64,000 nucleotides of DNA from Lycium barbarum. Taxonomy: Eukaryota > Streptophyta > Magnoliopsida > Solanales > Solanaceae. A model generated the notes under the pieces. That model saw only the letters and a list, made by a program, of their open reading frames with translations. It did not search any database and was not told where the DNA came from. A program made the translations under genes and the position numbers. The DNA is taken from contig NC_083340.1 in assembly GCF_019175385.1 (NCBI RefSeq), positions 14,768,336-14,832,335 of the forward strand, in the 5' to 3' direction. Below, piece by piece: positions 50,339 through 61,515 of this stretch. Each line of letters opens with the position of its first letter. The first letter of the stretch is position 1.

Positions 50339-51382
50339 TCAGGAACATCTATCTGCAACCATGCTCCTAATTCTGGAAGCTTGGATACGCTTCTTAGCAT
50401 TGCAATTTATGCCACCATGCTCATTGCAACTGCTACTGCAGCTACAATCATCTGAGGCACGGCTGTCAATTGCTTTTATTTTAGCAAGGCATTTGCCTGT
50501 CAAAATGTTGCTGATATTGATCGATCTTGCTGTCAAACCAAATAAGTCATTTCAGAGATCTATAAACAAGCATAGAACATAAAAAATAAATCAAGATGCA
50601 AACATCAAAATCTACTCAATCGCCCTACTCCCAACCATTAGGTCATGACCACATCATTTGCTTCGTTTTTAAGCTTGCCAATGCAAGTGAAGGCAATATT
50701 TTTAAGAGAATAAATTGACAGACATATACATGGCATATCAGCTCCGATCATATTTATGATGATATAATCTCACATCCAAGGTCTATTATGCTTTTCAGAC
50801 ATCAAGAACGACTATTAAGAAATTCTCGTACTGACGTACCAGTTGCTTCTGATAAGGGATCATCAGAATCAGCTTTGCAATAGGAAATAATAAGGTCCTG
50901 ATCACTAGTAATATAAATGTTGTTTGTATTGCAGTCAGGGTGCCATAATAGGTGATCCTCAAATGAAGTCACAAGCTCTCCACGGAAGTTCCAAATAGCT
51001 ACTGTTCTATTTCTGAAAGTCAAGAATAGCTGATTCTCGTACAGAAATATGAATGCTAATGGGGTCATGAATTCGGCTCTGCTTACTTTTGTCAACTCAG
51101 AATTGCGGACCTATTATATTCAACAGCTATAAGATTTGACAATAACGGAAGCTACAAGATATTTTAGAAAGGCGATAGTAACTCACATCAAGAATCTGAA
51201 GATTTTCATTCTCTTGTTTGACAAGAAGCTTTTCATTGAACTGTTCAATAAAATCCACCTTCTTGTTTCGGTGAAGCAGATGGTTGAAAGATTTCAGAAC
51301 AGTACCATCCTCAATAGAGAAAATCTTTAAAGGAACATGGCCACTAGCTTTGGTAAATATTAGCAGCATGATTCCTGGACTG
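50339..51382 (-). pseudogene. Captured WD40-like gene fragment
   Basis: Three minus-strand exons with intact splice sites: 51382-51187 (PLKIFSIEDGTVLKSFNHLL, then VDFIEQFNEKLLVKQENENL), 51110-50840 (FLYENQLFLTFRNRTVAIWN, then FEDHLLWHPDCNTNNIYITS) and 50529-50339 (SINISNILTGKCLAKIKAID, then CSCSSSC). Phases join exactly (ILD-VR and EAT-ARS). The repeated hydrophobic strands with WNF and similar turns resemble a beta-propeller of WD40 type. I recognise the sequence style of a conserved plant protein but cannot name it. It stops at TGA 50341-50339, after a truncated reading. The fragment lies within CACTA element 2, so it is captured. Confidence 0.75.
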
Positions 51383-51717
51383 CTAACGGGAAAAGAAAAG
51401 AGAACAAAAGTTATGAGTCAAGATAACCAATGCTTGACAAATCAAACTGCTGCAAGTTCATAGAAGTGCATATGATCAAACACAACAGGCCAGATTGCCA
51501 TTTAGCACATTATTTTATCAACTGAAACCATCCTTTTCAGATCTCAAGACTTAAAAGAGCAGAATTAACAGGATCCAATAGAATCATAACAATAATAGTA
51601 TTAGCTGAGATAAACAAACACAAATTGTCACCAATATTAGGGCACAAACACACAACCAGAGAAGCCAATTTGGAATAGAGGGAGTAGAACACATGGATCA
51701 GAACTACTACTAATTAC

Positions 51718-51777
51718 CTGTTTGTGGCGATTCAAGATGTCTGGATTAACCCCACGATCCAAGAGCACACAAAGCAC
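51718..51777 (-). pseudogene. Captured ankyrin exon, XBAT-like
   Basis: A 60-base exon between AG and GT encodes VLCVLLDRGVNPDILNRHKQ, an ankyrin repeat of the type in XBAT31/XB3-like RING E3 ubiquitin ligases. Frame and both splice sites are intact. No neighbouring ankyrin exon is visible. It lies inside CACTA element 2 near another captured gene. Confidence 0.6.
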
Positions 51778-52539
51778 CTATTCATAATCAAAACCAAGAA
51801 GCAATATGGAAATGAGTTATCAAACATCAAGAACCATTAACACCCTCACCTTTTTAAAAAAAAAAAAAAGAACAAGAATGTTAAGACTGCATTTTTTTTT
51901 CAAAATTCTCAATATAGTAATGTAATTTTCCATAGCTAAAATCAGCTCTCTCTCAACAAACAACCACAGTTCCACTCTGGTAAAAAAACTCAAATTATGA
52001 TAAGACAGAAAATATGTAACACCCACAACAAGAAAAACAAACAGACCTTTCAAAAGGGTAAATAAGCAGCCAAGTTAAAACAAAAAATAAAGTAATATAA
52101 ATCGAGTTACCAGTAAGAAAATAACTTGTAGCTACTCAACACAAGACTAACCTAAACATGCTTATACTTCTACAAATCCAGTGGAAAAAGAGAAAATATT
52201 CTTTTGCTTAGTTTAAAAACTAGATGTTTCCATTACCTAAATGCCATAGAGTTACGACTAAATGCTTGTTTGAACAAGATACAGGAGCTGGAAATAAATT
52301 ACAGCCAAAATTATAACAGTAATCACTGGTCACTAATATTAATTTCGTTTAACTATAACCCAAAAAATAATCAACAAGACCCACAAAAAAAGGGTGCAAA
52401 AAACCAACGCACATTAACGTTTCCAGCTATAATCAACCAAATACACTAACCCATAAAACCAAATCAGTGAGAAACTTACCAAAGAAGCAAAAAACTAAAT
52501 GTGTCTTGATGAACCCTAAACTAGAACCCAAGCAATTAA

Positions 52540-52700
52540 GAAACATACCTGGAATAGATGGTGGTGGCGACAAAGCCGGATCTGGCTGGCTGGCGGCGGA
52601 ACTGGCTATCGGCCAAGGTACGACGATGGGGGTGAGGATACGGTGGTGGTGAAAGGAGGAGAGAGAGAGGAGTGGGCGGGGGAGGATGGGGGGGGGGGGG
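52540..52700 (-). other. Possible captured 5' exon
   Basis: The minus strand has a GC-richer segment with CTCTCTCTCCTCC, ending ATCTATTCCAG before GTATGT. It has the look of an untranslated first exon. The donor gene is unknown. Confidence 0.35.
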
Positions 52701-52808
52701 GGGGGAGTGGGGTTTTTAAATTTTGAGTGAAAAGTAAAAATGGGCGTAAAGGAACAAAGGGTTAATAAATTAAGTGATCAGATTTTTATTTTTTTTAATT
52801 ATATTTAT

Positions 52809-53135
52809 CGACCTCACGAGGTCGGTAACTTAAATAATTATTTTTTGACAAAATATACCGACCTCATGAGGTCGGTATATTTAATAATTTTATTTTTATT
52901 TAAAATAATACCGACCTCGTGAGGTCGGTATTCTTTTAAATTAAAAATAAAGTTATAATATTTATCATCAAATAAATTTCCAACCTAGTGAGGTCGGTAC
53001 ATTATTTTTGCAAATTTTGGTATAATATTACCGACCTCATGAGGTCGGTTTATTTTAAAAAAAAATTTAAAAATAAATATTACAACTTTACCGACCTCAT
53101 GAGGTCGGTTTTTTTTCGACCTCAATTGAGGTCGG
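52809..53135. repeat. Right subterminal array of CACTA 2
   Basis: Seven variants near 52809, 52858, 52909, 52979, 53029, 53089 and 53117. The last two resemble the right end of CACTA element 1, including the TCAATTGAGG centre. Confidence 0.88.
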
Positions 53136-53296
53136 TTTTTTGAGGTCGGTAAAACCTGTTTTTTTAGTGGTGCGTTGTGATTTTTCTGTTATATTAATAT
53201 GAGTATTTTGATTTTTGTGTACCAAAATAAAGTTACATGACTTGGGTGAAAACAAAAATAGTTTAGTGACCATTTATGAAATTTATCTTTCAGGGA

Positions 53297-53732
53297 ATTT
53301 TGTATTATCAAGACCTAAAAGAGGAGTGATGTATTCCGATTCACTTGTTTTTAGATTGTAAACTAAAATTTAAACAGAAAACTAAACCAAATTCAAAACA
53401 AGAAGGAGATTATAAGACTAAAAGCACAGGATGCTCCAGATCACGTAAAGAGAAGAAACGAAAGAGAATGTTTTTTCTGATTGAGAACCAAGAAATGATA
53501 TTTCCTCTCTTTTTGTTTGACTCGATTCGAAGTTTAAAAAAGGAAAAAAAAGGCTTTTGACACTTAGTAGGCGTTTGCATAGGCGGATTCATGATTTAAA
53601 TTTATGGGTTCAACTTTTAAGATTTTTAGCATTGAACCCATTATAATAAAATTATTGGTTCATATCCACTATTTATTGCAATTTTAATAAATGTTTACAC
53701 ATAAATTCATGTTTCGCACCAAATATGTCATA
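53297..53732. other. Intergenic with a partial repeat
   Basis: 53575-53732 resembles part of a Solanaceae element (AGGCGGATTCATGATTT and GGGTTCAAC) that borders the hAT MITE. No gene. Confidence 0.4.
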
Positions 53733-53740
53733 CCATTTGC

Positions 53741-53898
53741 CAGAGGCGGAGTCACGGAATTCTAATTTTTTTACAGTTATTGGGTTCTTAATTAAGAATT
53801 TGTACATATTTGACAAAATTTTTAATATAAATATATGGTTTGGACAAAAGCTACTGGATTCGGCCGAACCCACATCCGATGAGCTGGCTCCGCCCCTG
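53741..53898. mobile_element. hAT-type MITE with perfect 8-bp TSD
   Basis: The ends are CAGAGGCGGAG and, inverted, CAGGGGCGGAG. CCATTTGC is repeated exactly at 53733-53740 and 53899-53906. 158 bp. It contains GGATTCGGCCGAACCC, a hallmark word of this Solanaceae repeat type. Confidence 0.9.
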
Positions 53899-53906
53899 CC
53901 ATTTGC

Positions 53907-54337
53907 ATGACTATTATAAACTTTTGAAACTTGATTTTAAATATGTCATAACTTTTGTGTGAATATTAAAATTTTACATTAAGAGTAAAAAGAAAAGTTA
54001 AAAATTAATTATCTTCGAATATAAAATGCATCAAAGTTAAAAATTAATTATTTTCGAATATAAAGTGCATCATTCTTTTTTTAGCAGAATAATAAAGAAA
54101 TGAAATTCCAACTATAATTTGGAATAGTGGGAATTACTATTAATTGTCAAAGCATGCTATTCATCTTTCTATGATTATCAATATTGACTGGTCTAAGCAA
54201 ATACTAAAAATTTAATGAAAAAAGTTAAATGATTTTATCTTTTATTAAAACTTGACTTACTCAAGTTACGACTACACTTTTGGCTATTACAAAAACTACT
54301 AATTATTTAAAATAGTAAATTTACACTTTAAAAAATA
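53907..54337. other. Intergenic, no gene recognised
   Basis: AT-rich spacer between MITEs. Confidence 0.4.
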
Positions 54338-54606
54338 ATAATTCCTCCCATCCTTTTCAAATGTTTTTTTAGGTGTGGCATATCCATAATTTTTTAAATA
54401 ATTACATTAATTAAAGAAATTATTTGATTACACTGCCCTTTATATCCTTCAATAATTGAATATCTTCTTAAAAAATGTTCACATGATTTATTGTAGCAAG
54501 AATAAAACAATGTAAAAGAATAAATGCTTTCTTAATTGGAAAAACGCTACTAATTTGATTTTTTTTTAAAGACTAGAAAGTCATTTAAAACGGACGAAAG
54601 GGAGTA
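54338..54606. mobile_element. Stowaway MITE
   Basis: Ends ATTCCTCCCATCCTTTTCAA and, inverted, TACTCCCTTTCGTCCGTTTT. No coding sequence. Confidence 0.75.
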
Positions 54607-54703
54607 AACAAGAAGCTTATAAGAGGTAGCGGTCGGCCAAGTGATCCACAACAGGTCCTTCAAACTGTTATTGTAAGTCGTTTTAATTAATTATTTATTT
54701 TAT

Positions 54704-55490
54704 ACAACAACAACAAACTCAGAGTAATCGCACAAGTAGGATTTGGGGAGGATGTACGAACACTGTACCCCTATCTTTGTGGGTAGAGAGATTGTTTCGG
54801 ATAGACCCTCTCGACTCCAAAAAAGTGTAAACAAAACAAGATAGAAAGGAAAATCACTACCATAAAATAGCAAGATAAACAAAGCAAATGAAGTAACAGG
54901 TAATAGTAAAATTTTAAGAATCGGGTAGTAGTAATAATTGAAGAATAAGATACTATGCAAATATCAGATAAGATTACTAAATAAAGAGAAGATAAGAGGA
55001 GGGCCTCTCTCACGTAAAAGTACTACAAGAGTCAACTACTCACTAATCCTTGACCTCCACCTTCCTATCTAGGGTCATGTCCTCAGTAAGCGAAAGATGT
55101 GTCATGTCCTGTGTAATCACCTCCCTCCGACTCTTCTTTGACTGACCTCTACCTATTCTAAAACCTGCTATAGCTTAATGCTCACACCTCCTTATTAGTG
55201 ACTCTGCGCACCTCCTCTTCCCATGTCTGAACCACCTCAGTCTCGTTTCCCTCATTTTGTCCACCACAGAAGCCACTCCCAGCTTGTCTTGTATAACTTC
55301 ATTCCTAATCCTACCTCTCCTAGTATGTTCTAACATACATCTGAGCATCTTTATCTCCGCTACGTTCATCTTCTGAACGTGTCTACTTGACAAGTCAGCA
55401 CTCTACCTCATACCATATTGTAGGTGTAGCCACCATTCTGTAAAACTTACCTTTAAGCTTCGGTAACCCACTATTATATTTTAGGTTTCC
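54704..55490 (-). mobile_element. 5'-truncated RTE-type LINE, 3' end
   Basis: On the minus strand, 55393-55175 encodes the reverse-transcriptase tail (RMRLVHTRR-type in relatives; here [18 protein letters not shown], then [16 protein letters not shown]). After a stop, further coding-like sequence reads LSLTEDMTLDRK. A 3' UTR follows, with the module AGAGGGTCTATCCGAAAC, ending in a (TTG)n tail. This layout matches 5'-truncated LINEs with 3' tails that Solanaceae SINEs share. No target duplication was resolved. Confidence 0.82.
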
Positions 55491-55530
55491 TCGTGAATTT
55501 AACAATTGACATGTTGAAAATCAGGATTAG

Positions 55531-55776
55531 GAGCCTGTTTGGATGGGCTTAAAAAAAACAGCTTATAAGCCAAAAAAAAAAAAGTTGGAGTAGCCCAACT
55601 TATTTTTTTTGGCTTATAAGCTGTTTAAACAGCTTATAAGCTGCTTTATATATGCTAAGTCAAACGGGCCAATTATTTTTTTGGGCTTATTTTAAGCACA
55701 AAATGACTTTAAGCCGACCAGCCAAACACTCAAAAAAACTGAAAACAGCAACTTATAAGCCAATCCAAACGGGCTC
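55531..55776. mobile_element. MITE with GAGCCTGTTTGG ends
   Basis: Left GAGCCTGTTTGGATGGGCTT and inverted right GAGCCCGTTTGGATTGGCTT. It is the opposite-orientation relative of 36471-36733. Confidence 0.75.
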
Positions 55777-56927
55777 TATGATAACACGCAACAAAGAATT
55801 ATATGAATTGAAGACCAAAAAGGCTTATGGAAGCAATAAATGAGTTCCGTTCCAACATTTATTAGAAGAAAGGCCAACCACCAACGCCTTCAATTGTCCT
55901 CTTCAACTCATATACGTAGAGGAGTACGTATTTTCTCACATCCTTCTAACTCTCAACCGCATTCTGTTAGCACTACTTTGATCCTTCTTCGGCGTTTTCA
56001 CATGCAACAACAAATTACTAATCAACTCTCTACGCTATAATCTGTGACTCTCTATTAAATGTTGTAAACAAATGACCGTACGTTTTGCGTAAGGCGTTTT
56101 TTGAATGCCAAAATTTTAATTGGAAACAGTGGCATTGCGGCGGTATTTGTTATCAAGCGTGCAACAATTTTTTAGTTATTTGGTAGTATATATGGTTTAG
56201 CAAGTTGCAATCATAATTCTTGTAATGAACGGGTTTTGATGAGTTGCAATTTGTAAATTTTCCGTAATAATTAAAACGATGTTATACATCCACTTCATGT
56301 CTTTTAAAGTTTTTGTATAACCATTAAATTATATTTAATTGTCCTAATTACTAAAAAGGTTGATCATAACACTTTTGGTCCCTCAATGATATATTATAAT
56401 TTTAGTCCGTGTGATATCCTGGTAATCATATTTAATCTTTAATTACATTAAATGAGCCCTTTTTAAATCTCTTTGCTGGTGAATATTCACTTATTTCCAA
56501 AATTATTAATAATTCTGCCATTTAGTTACCTTCAATTACATGAAATGAGCTTTTTTTACCCCTTTGCTTGTGAATATTCACTTATTTCTAGAATTATCAA
56601 TCATTCCACTATTTAATTACTCATGTATCATGCTAGGCTTGTAATGTTACTCCATATTTAAATAATATACTTTTAAAAATAATCCAAATATAACATACTT
56701 TTACATAAAGAGATTAAAAACACACATTTTAATCAATTAAACGCTAAATATTTTGAGAACATATTACAATTAAGGACCAAACTCATAATTTATCAATAAC
56801 TCAAGGAGCAAAAATGCTAATTGTCTATTTGTCTAAGTGCTCTTTATCTATCTTTTAAACGTCTGCTTACACTTTAGTAAATAGAATATTCAAGGTGAAT
56901 TTGGAAAAAAGTAATTAACATTCTTGT
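55777..56927. other. Intergenic, no gene recognised
   Basis: About 1.1 kb AT-rich DNA. A 66-codon frame at 55840-56040 (plus) matches nothing I know. Confidence 0.4.
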
Positions 56928-57104
56928 TTTTCTAAAGGGTGAATTACGTATATATACATATTAAGGAGAAATATTTACGAAACGTGATGATAGTTTTCTA
57001 TTTACAAAACATAACATTACAAACCCTATAATAAACATACTTTCTTTTTAGAAAAATTATTTTTTAAAAAATTATTTTTTATTTTTTTTATTTTTTTTTC
57101 GCTC

Positions 57105-57290
57105 AAAAATTTATGTATGAAAGTTGTATGAAATGTGTATGTCTCGCTCAAGGCTTAAAAAGTTCACTCAAAATTTAGTGTATGAAAACTGTATGAAATG
57201 TGTATATCTCGTTCAAGGCTTAAAAAATCACTTCAAAATTTTATGTATGAAAACGGTAAGAAATTTGTATCTCACTCAAGGCTTAGACTT
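57105..57290 (+). repeat. Tandem ~60-bp units, left block
   Basis: About three units with TGTATGAAATGTGTAT and CGCTCAAGGCTTAAAAA words. A matching block in the same orientation lies at about 58725-58950. Confidence 0.7.
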
Positions 57291-57639
57291 TTGACGGGGG
57301 CAAATTACATAGGAAAATTCGCTCGTACTCTGTCAAATTTTAGTATATTTTAAGATATCGTCCCACACACATTGGAACCACCTAGGCTACAAATATGTAT
57401 TGTCTTGGGTACTATTTGAGAGAATCAAATTGATGAAAGGAGAGGTTTTGAAATTATAAATTACTTAAAATAAAATAAACAACTTATTAGAAAATTTAAA
57501 AAGAAAAGAGTTGGGAGTCGTTGAATCCACTTGGTACAATTATAATAAAATCTCATTCTAGTAAATTCCACAAAAGAGTAGAAAACTTATTTTACTTGAT
57601 TTGTGTTATGAGGAATAAAGACCTCTTGCGATTTAAAAT

Positions 57640-57840
57640 CAATAAATTTATTCGAGTTAGTTCCTCCGCGAGAATTAGAACCAAAAGAAATAAAATAGAG
57701 ACCCCTCAAATCATTAAACTTATTTGAGTCAATCCCTCGGTGAGAATTAGGACCGAAAGAAATAAGATAACAATTTTAAACCAACAAAATTATTTGAATT
57801 AATCCCTCCGTGAGAATTAGGATTAAAAGAAGCAAGATCA
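57640..57840 (+). repeat. Tandem ~65-bp units, three copies
   Basis: Each unit has TCCCTCGGTGAGAATTAGGA-type sequence followed by an AAAAGAAATAA word. Confidence 0.7.
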
Positions 57841-58149
57841 AAGATTTGAATATCAAGAGATGAAAAAAATTAAAGTAAAGATAATATTATAACATCATAC
57901 CAAGCTTTTTCAACAATCCCAATAAAAAGAAACTACTCCATTAAGGAGTATGTAAGAAAGAAATTAAAAATAGAAATTAAAAATAAAATACTACTCCTAC
58001 AAATATAAATAAAAAGAAGAGAAATAGAGCAAAGACTTCTTATTATGTCTTTCTCAAGATTGGATTAGATAATTTCTAAGCAAAGTAATGCCTCTATTTA
58101 TAGGAAAATATAGTGTCTACCCCTACGAATGCATTCTTTGAAGTAGTGC

Positions 58150-58385
58150 TCACATCCGTGACCTTACTTGACGGGTGTGAGTATGAAAGTGGCGGTCACA
58201 CCCGTAGATTTCAACACTTGACCGGTGTGAGTATGAAAGTGATGGTCACACCTGTGGATTATACAAATTCTTTCTTGATGCCAATACTTGACGGGTGTGA
58301 GTATGAAAGTGGCGGTCACACCCTTGGATTTTTACACTTGACAGGCGTGAGTATGAAAGTAGCGGTCACATCCGTGGATTTTACA
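58150..58385 (+). repeat. Minisatellite, four copies
   Basis: Units with CACTTGACGGGTGTGAGTAT and then GTCACACCCGTGGATTT. The fourth is most diverged. A 99-codon frame crosses it by chance. Confidence 0.8.
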
Positions 58386-58724
58386 ACTTCTTCCAATGTT
58401 GTCTTTATGTAATTCCCACATGTGAAATTTCACGATTGTGAACATGGACTTGTGGTTGCACCCATGAAATATTTTCTTATCTCTTTAACATTTGTTTATT
58501 TTTTATTCTTCCGAGATAGTGTTCCTACAAGATTCTGTTGGAAAATATGCAAGAATAAGATATAATTATTCATGTTTTATTTTAAAACTTATTTTTTTAT
58601 GTATAAAATTACATGAATAATTTACACCCATCAACTTTCGCTCACATTTTCGTGTATAAAATTCATGTTAGATTTCTCTAAAATTAATACAACTATAACA
58701 ACATTGAATACAACTTTGATACAA

Positions 58725-58950
58725 CATTCAAGGCTTAAAATAATCGCTTAAATTTTTGTGTATGAAATGTGTGTATCTTGCACAAGGCTTAAAAAATTCG
58801 CTCAAATTTTGTGAATGAAAAACGTATGAAATGTGTATATCTCGATCAAGGCTGAAACATTACACTCAAAATTTTAAGTATGAGAATGGTATGAAATGTG
58901 TATATCACGCTCAAGACTTCGAATTTCATTTACATTTTGTGTATGAAAAA
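58725..58950 (+). repeat. Tandem ~60-bp units, right block
   Basis: Continues the same unit as 57105-57290 in the same orientation, suggesting one array split by an insertion. Confidence 0.65.
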
Positions 58951-59292
58951 CTATATTAAAAATTTAGCTTATACAAACATATTTCATATATTTTTCATAC
59001 AGCTTTCGTACACAAAAATTTGAGGTAATTTTTAAGCCTTTGAGCAATTTTTTTTTAAAATAAATTTTTTAAAAAATATAATTTTTTTTAATTTTAAAAT
59101 ATATTTTTTAAAAATATATTTTTAAAAAATAAATTATTTTCTGAAAATAAAATTAAAAACGAAAAATATATGAAAATCTATCATGTTTCGTAAAATATCG
59201 TTATGTTTGTAAATAAGGAAAACTATCGTCACATTTCGTAAATATTTCTCCTTAACATGTATATATATATACGTAGTTTTCCCTTTTCTAAA

Positions 59293-59724
59293 CCGTTACT
59301 CCTTTTGTCTCGTTTTAATTGTCGATTTAGGTTAAACAAATTATCCCTCAAGAATTTCAAGACTAAAGTTTACCATTTTTTGCAACTATATCCTTAATTA
59401 ACATTAATAAAGAAGTAGATCCTTTCAATACTACTCAATTCTCAAAAAGGCATCTAATAAATAGGGATAATTAACTTACGAGAGCGGCTAAACTACCACA
59501 CCAATTTGGCCTAAATGTGGCCACACCTATGAAAAGACCATCATAACCTTTACATATACAGTTTTGAATTAAGATGAACTTTAGGAGGGAAGGATAGGAA
59601 TGACATTAACTAAGTACATAAATTATTAAATTTGTATATCCATGCAAATTTACTATGCTACCGTCATTTGAGCCATTGTGGCCAACATCAGTGTGACAGA
59701 AAGACCTTTCCGTTAACGAAATTA
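59293..59724. other. Spacer with a Stowaway-like end
   Basis: Near 59310 GTTACTCCTTTTGTCTCG resembles a Stowaway start, but I could not find its partner. No gene. Confidence 0.4.
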
Positions 59725-59990
59725 GTACTCCTACGTTCGCCTTCTACTTGTCCAGTTTGGACTTTGCATATCCTTTAAGAGATAATACTTGATATGAGTA
59801 TTTTACCACAATACCCATATTAATTGATGTTTAGTCTTAGGTCTTGAACAATAATTAGGGGAATAAGTAATTAATGCTAATAAGGGTGAAACATGAAAAA
59901 AATGTTTTCCTCTTGATATGCTAAAAGTAACAAGTAAAAGTGAAATTTAATTTTAGAATATGGACAAGTAAATGTGAACGGAGAAATTAA
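59725..59990. mobile_element. Stowaway MITE
   Basis: Left TACTCCTACGTTCGCCTTCT and inverted right TTTCTCCGTTCACATTTACT. No coding sequence. Confidence 0.7.
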
Positions 59991-60124
59991 AGTAGTAAAC
60001 TATACCACCTTATATTTATTATTTTTCTTAATAAACATGATAAAACTAAAAGAGCAGTTAGGATGAGATTAAAAAAAATGGAATAAATGTTTTGGAAATA
60101 TAGTTCATCAGAACAATAAATTAA

Positions 60125-61515
60125 GAGCCTGTTTGGAAAGCCACCTGGTAATTGGAATTGGTGTAATTACTACCCTAGTAATTACACAGCCTTGTAATTA
60201 CACAGTATTGTAATTACAATGACCTGCTTGTTTGTCATAATGTAATTACAGTGTAATTACAAGTGTGCTGTTTGGTTGCACAAGTGTAATTACACAGTTA
60301 GTTTAATTTAAAAATAACATTTGATTATAAAAAATTTAGAATTAATATTTAAAAAATATATGCCTTTATAAATGATATTAAATTAGTTATTTAATAATAC
60401 ATTGTTTCTTGAAAATATGTCAATTAATAATCATATATTTGTAACTAATATTGTAAAAAATAATTTATATATAATTTCAAATTAATAATATTTTTATTTT
60501 CATTGATTATAAAACTTAAAAGCATATATTTTTTGTGAGAATATCATGGGATTGGATGTTTGACAAAAAAAAAAGAATATTTATAAATATAATGCCATAA
60601 CATTATTCAAATGTTTGACAAAATTCTATCAACTGTAAGTGAAAAATAAACAACATGCAATGTGAAATAACAAGTCAATAGTACTAAAGAAAATATTTTT
60701 AAAATCGAAAATATAACCTAAATTCAAAATCCAAAAGAAAAAAAATTTAACATAATACTCTTATGTCAAATTCCAACGTTACATAAGTAAGTTTCAATGC
60801 AACATAAGTAAATACTCCTATAATTCAAAAGAAAAGGAAAATATAAGTCTATAACCTCATTCACAACGAAATTCTATTTTAATAATGTCACTTATTACAT
60901 GCCAAGTTTGTTAATGACTTATTCTTTCTAATATTAACAGATGTAGTTTCAAAAATTAGAATATTAACACGGTTATGTTAAATGAATAAAATAAAAAACT
61001 AAAAAAAAAACGAGAAATTATATGGAACCACAAGAAGTAAAGGTTGAGAATGAGAAGAAAGGAAATGAAATATAAATACTATAAAAATAAAAATATATTT
61101 AAAAAATAAAAATAATTAAAAAGTAAAAATAAAAAAGAGATTAAATAATAGAAATAAAAAATAAATCAGAAAAGAGAAGAAATTAAAATAAAATAAAAAA
61201 TAAATTAAATAATAGAAATAAAAAATAAATTAAAAAAGAAAAGAAATTAAAATAAAATTAAAAATAAATAAATTAAAAGGTAACCCTGTAATTATAGGGT
61301 GTAATTACATCCAATTCTCATCCCCCCCCCCCCCCCCCCCCCCCCCCCTTGAGAATTGGAGAGTGTAATTACACCCTCTCAATTACACTCAATTCCCACC
61401 TAACTCAATTACACCCAATTCCCACCTAACTGTGTAATTACCTGGTCAAACAAACAGGCCAAACTGTGTAATTACACCCAATTCCAATTACCTTGGTGGC
61501 TTTCCAAACAGGCCC
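60125..61515. mobile_element. hAT-like element with TGTAATTACA words
   Basis: Left GAGCCTGTTTGGAAAGCCAC and inverted right GGGCCTGTTTGGAAAGCCAC match for about 35 bases. The interior is very AT-rich with repeated GTAATTACA words and a poly-C run (61322-61348). An 8-bp duplication TAAATTAA/TAAACAAA is possible but low-complexity. No transposase. Confidence 0.72.

Larger units (their letters stand above)
49105..53172. mobile_element. Non-autonomous CACTA element 2 with captured exons
   Basis: The left end CACTACTAAAAAAACAG and the inverted right end CACCACTAAAAAAACAG are CACTA termini. Subterminal arrays of the 20-bp palindrome lie at both ends. Flanking triplets CTT and CGT differ at one base, a damaged 3-bp duplication. 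No transposase. The internal minus strand holds a WD40-like gene fragment, an ankyrin exon and another exon-like piece. It is inserted into the right arm of the long-TIR element. Confidence 0.88.
42504..53287. mobile_element. Long-TIR element split by two later insertions
   Basis: The left arm is 42504-42952. The right arm is 48709-49104 plus 53173-53287. The arms are inverted copies (for example TATGTGGATTTTATTAATTA on the left and, inverted, TGTGTGGGTTTTATTAATGA). The right arm is cut by CACTA element 2, and the middle by copia element 2. The flanks carry a 9-bp duplication with one mismatch, GTTCAGGGA at 42495-42503 and TTTCAGGGA at 53288-53296, which fits Mutator-like elements. Removing both insertions leaves about 1 kb made almost wholly of two arms. 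Confidence 0.75.
56937..59283. mobile_element. Mutator-like element, non-autonomous, 9-bp TSD
   Basis: The left end GGGTGAATTACGTATATATA and the inverted right end GGGAAAACTACGTATATATA start TIRs that match for about 90 bases. A perfect 9-bp duplication TTTTCTAAA flanks it (56928-56936 and 59284-59292). 9-bp duplications define Mutator-like elements. No transposase. Inside are three tandem-repeat types. Confidence 0.9.

Noticed and set aside
58113..58412. 99-codon plus-strand frame
   Set aside because: It is a readthrough of a minisatellite whose units happen to lack stops.
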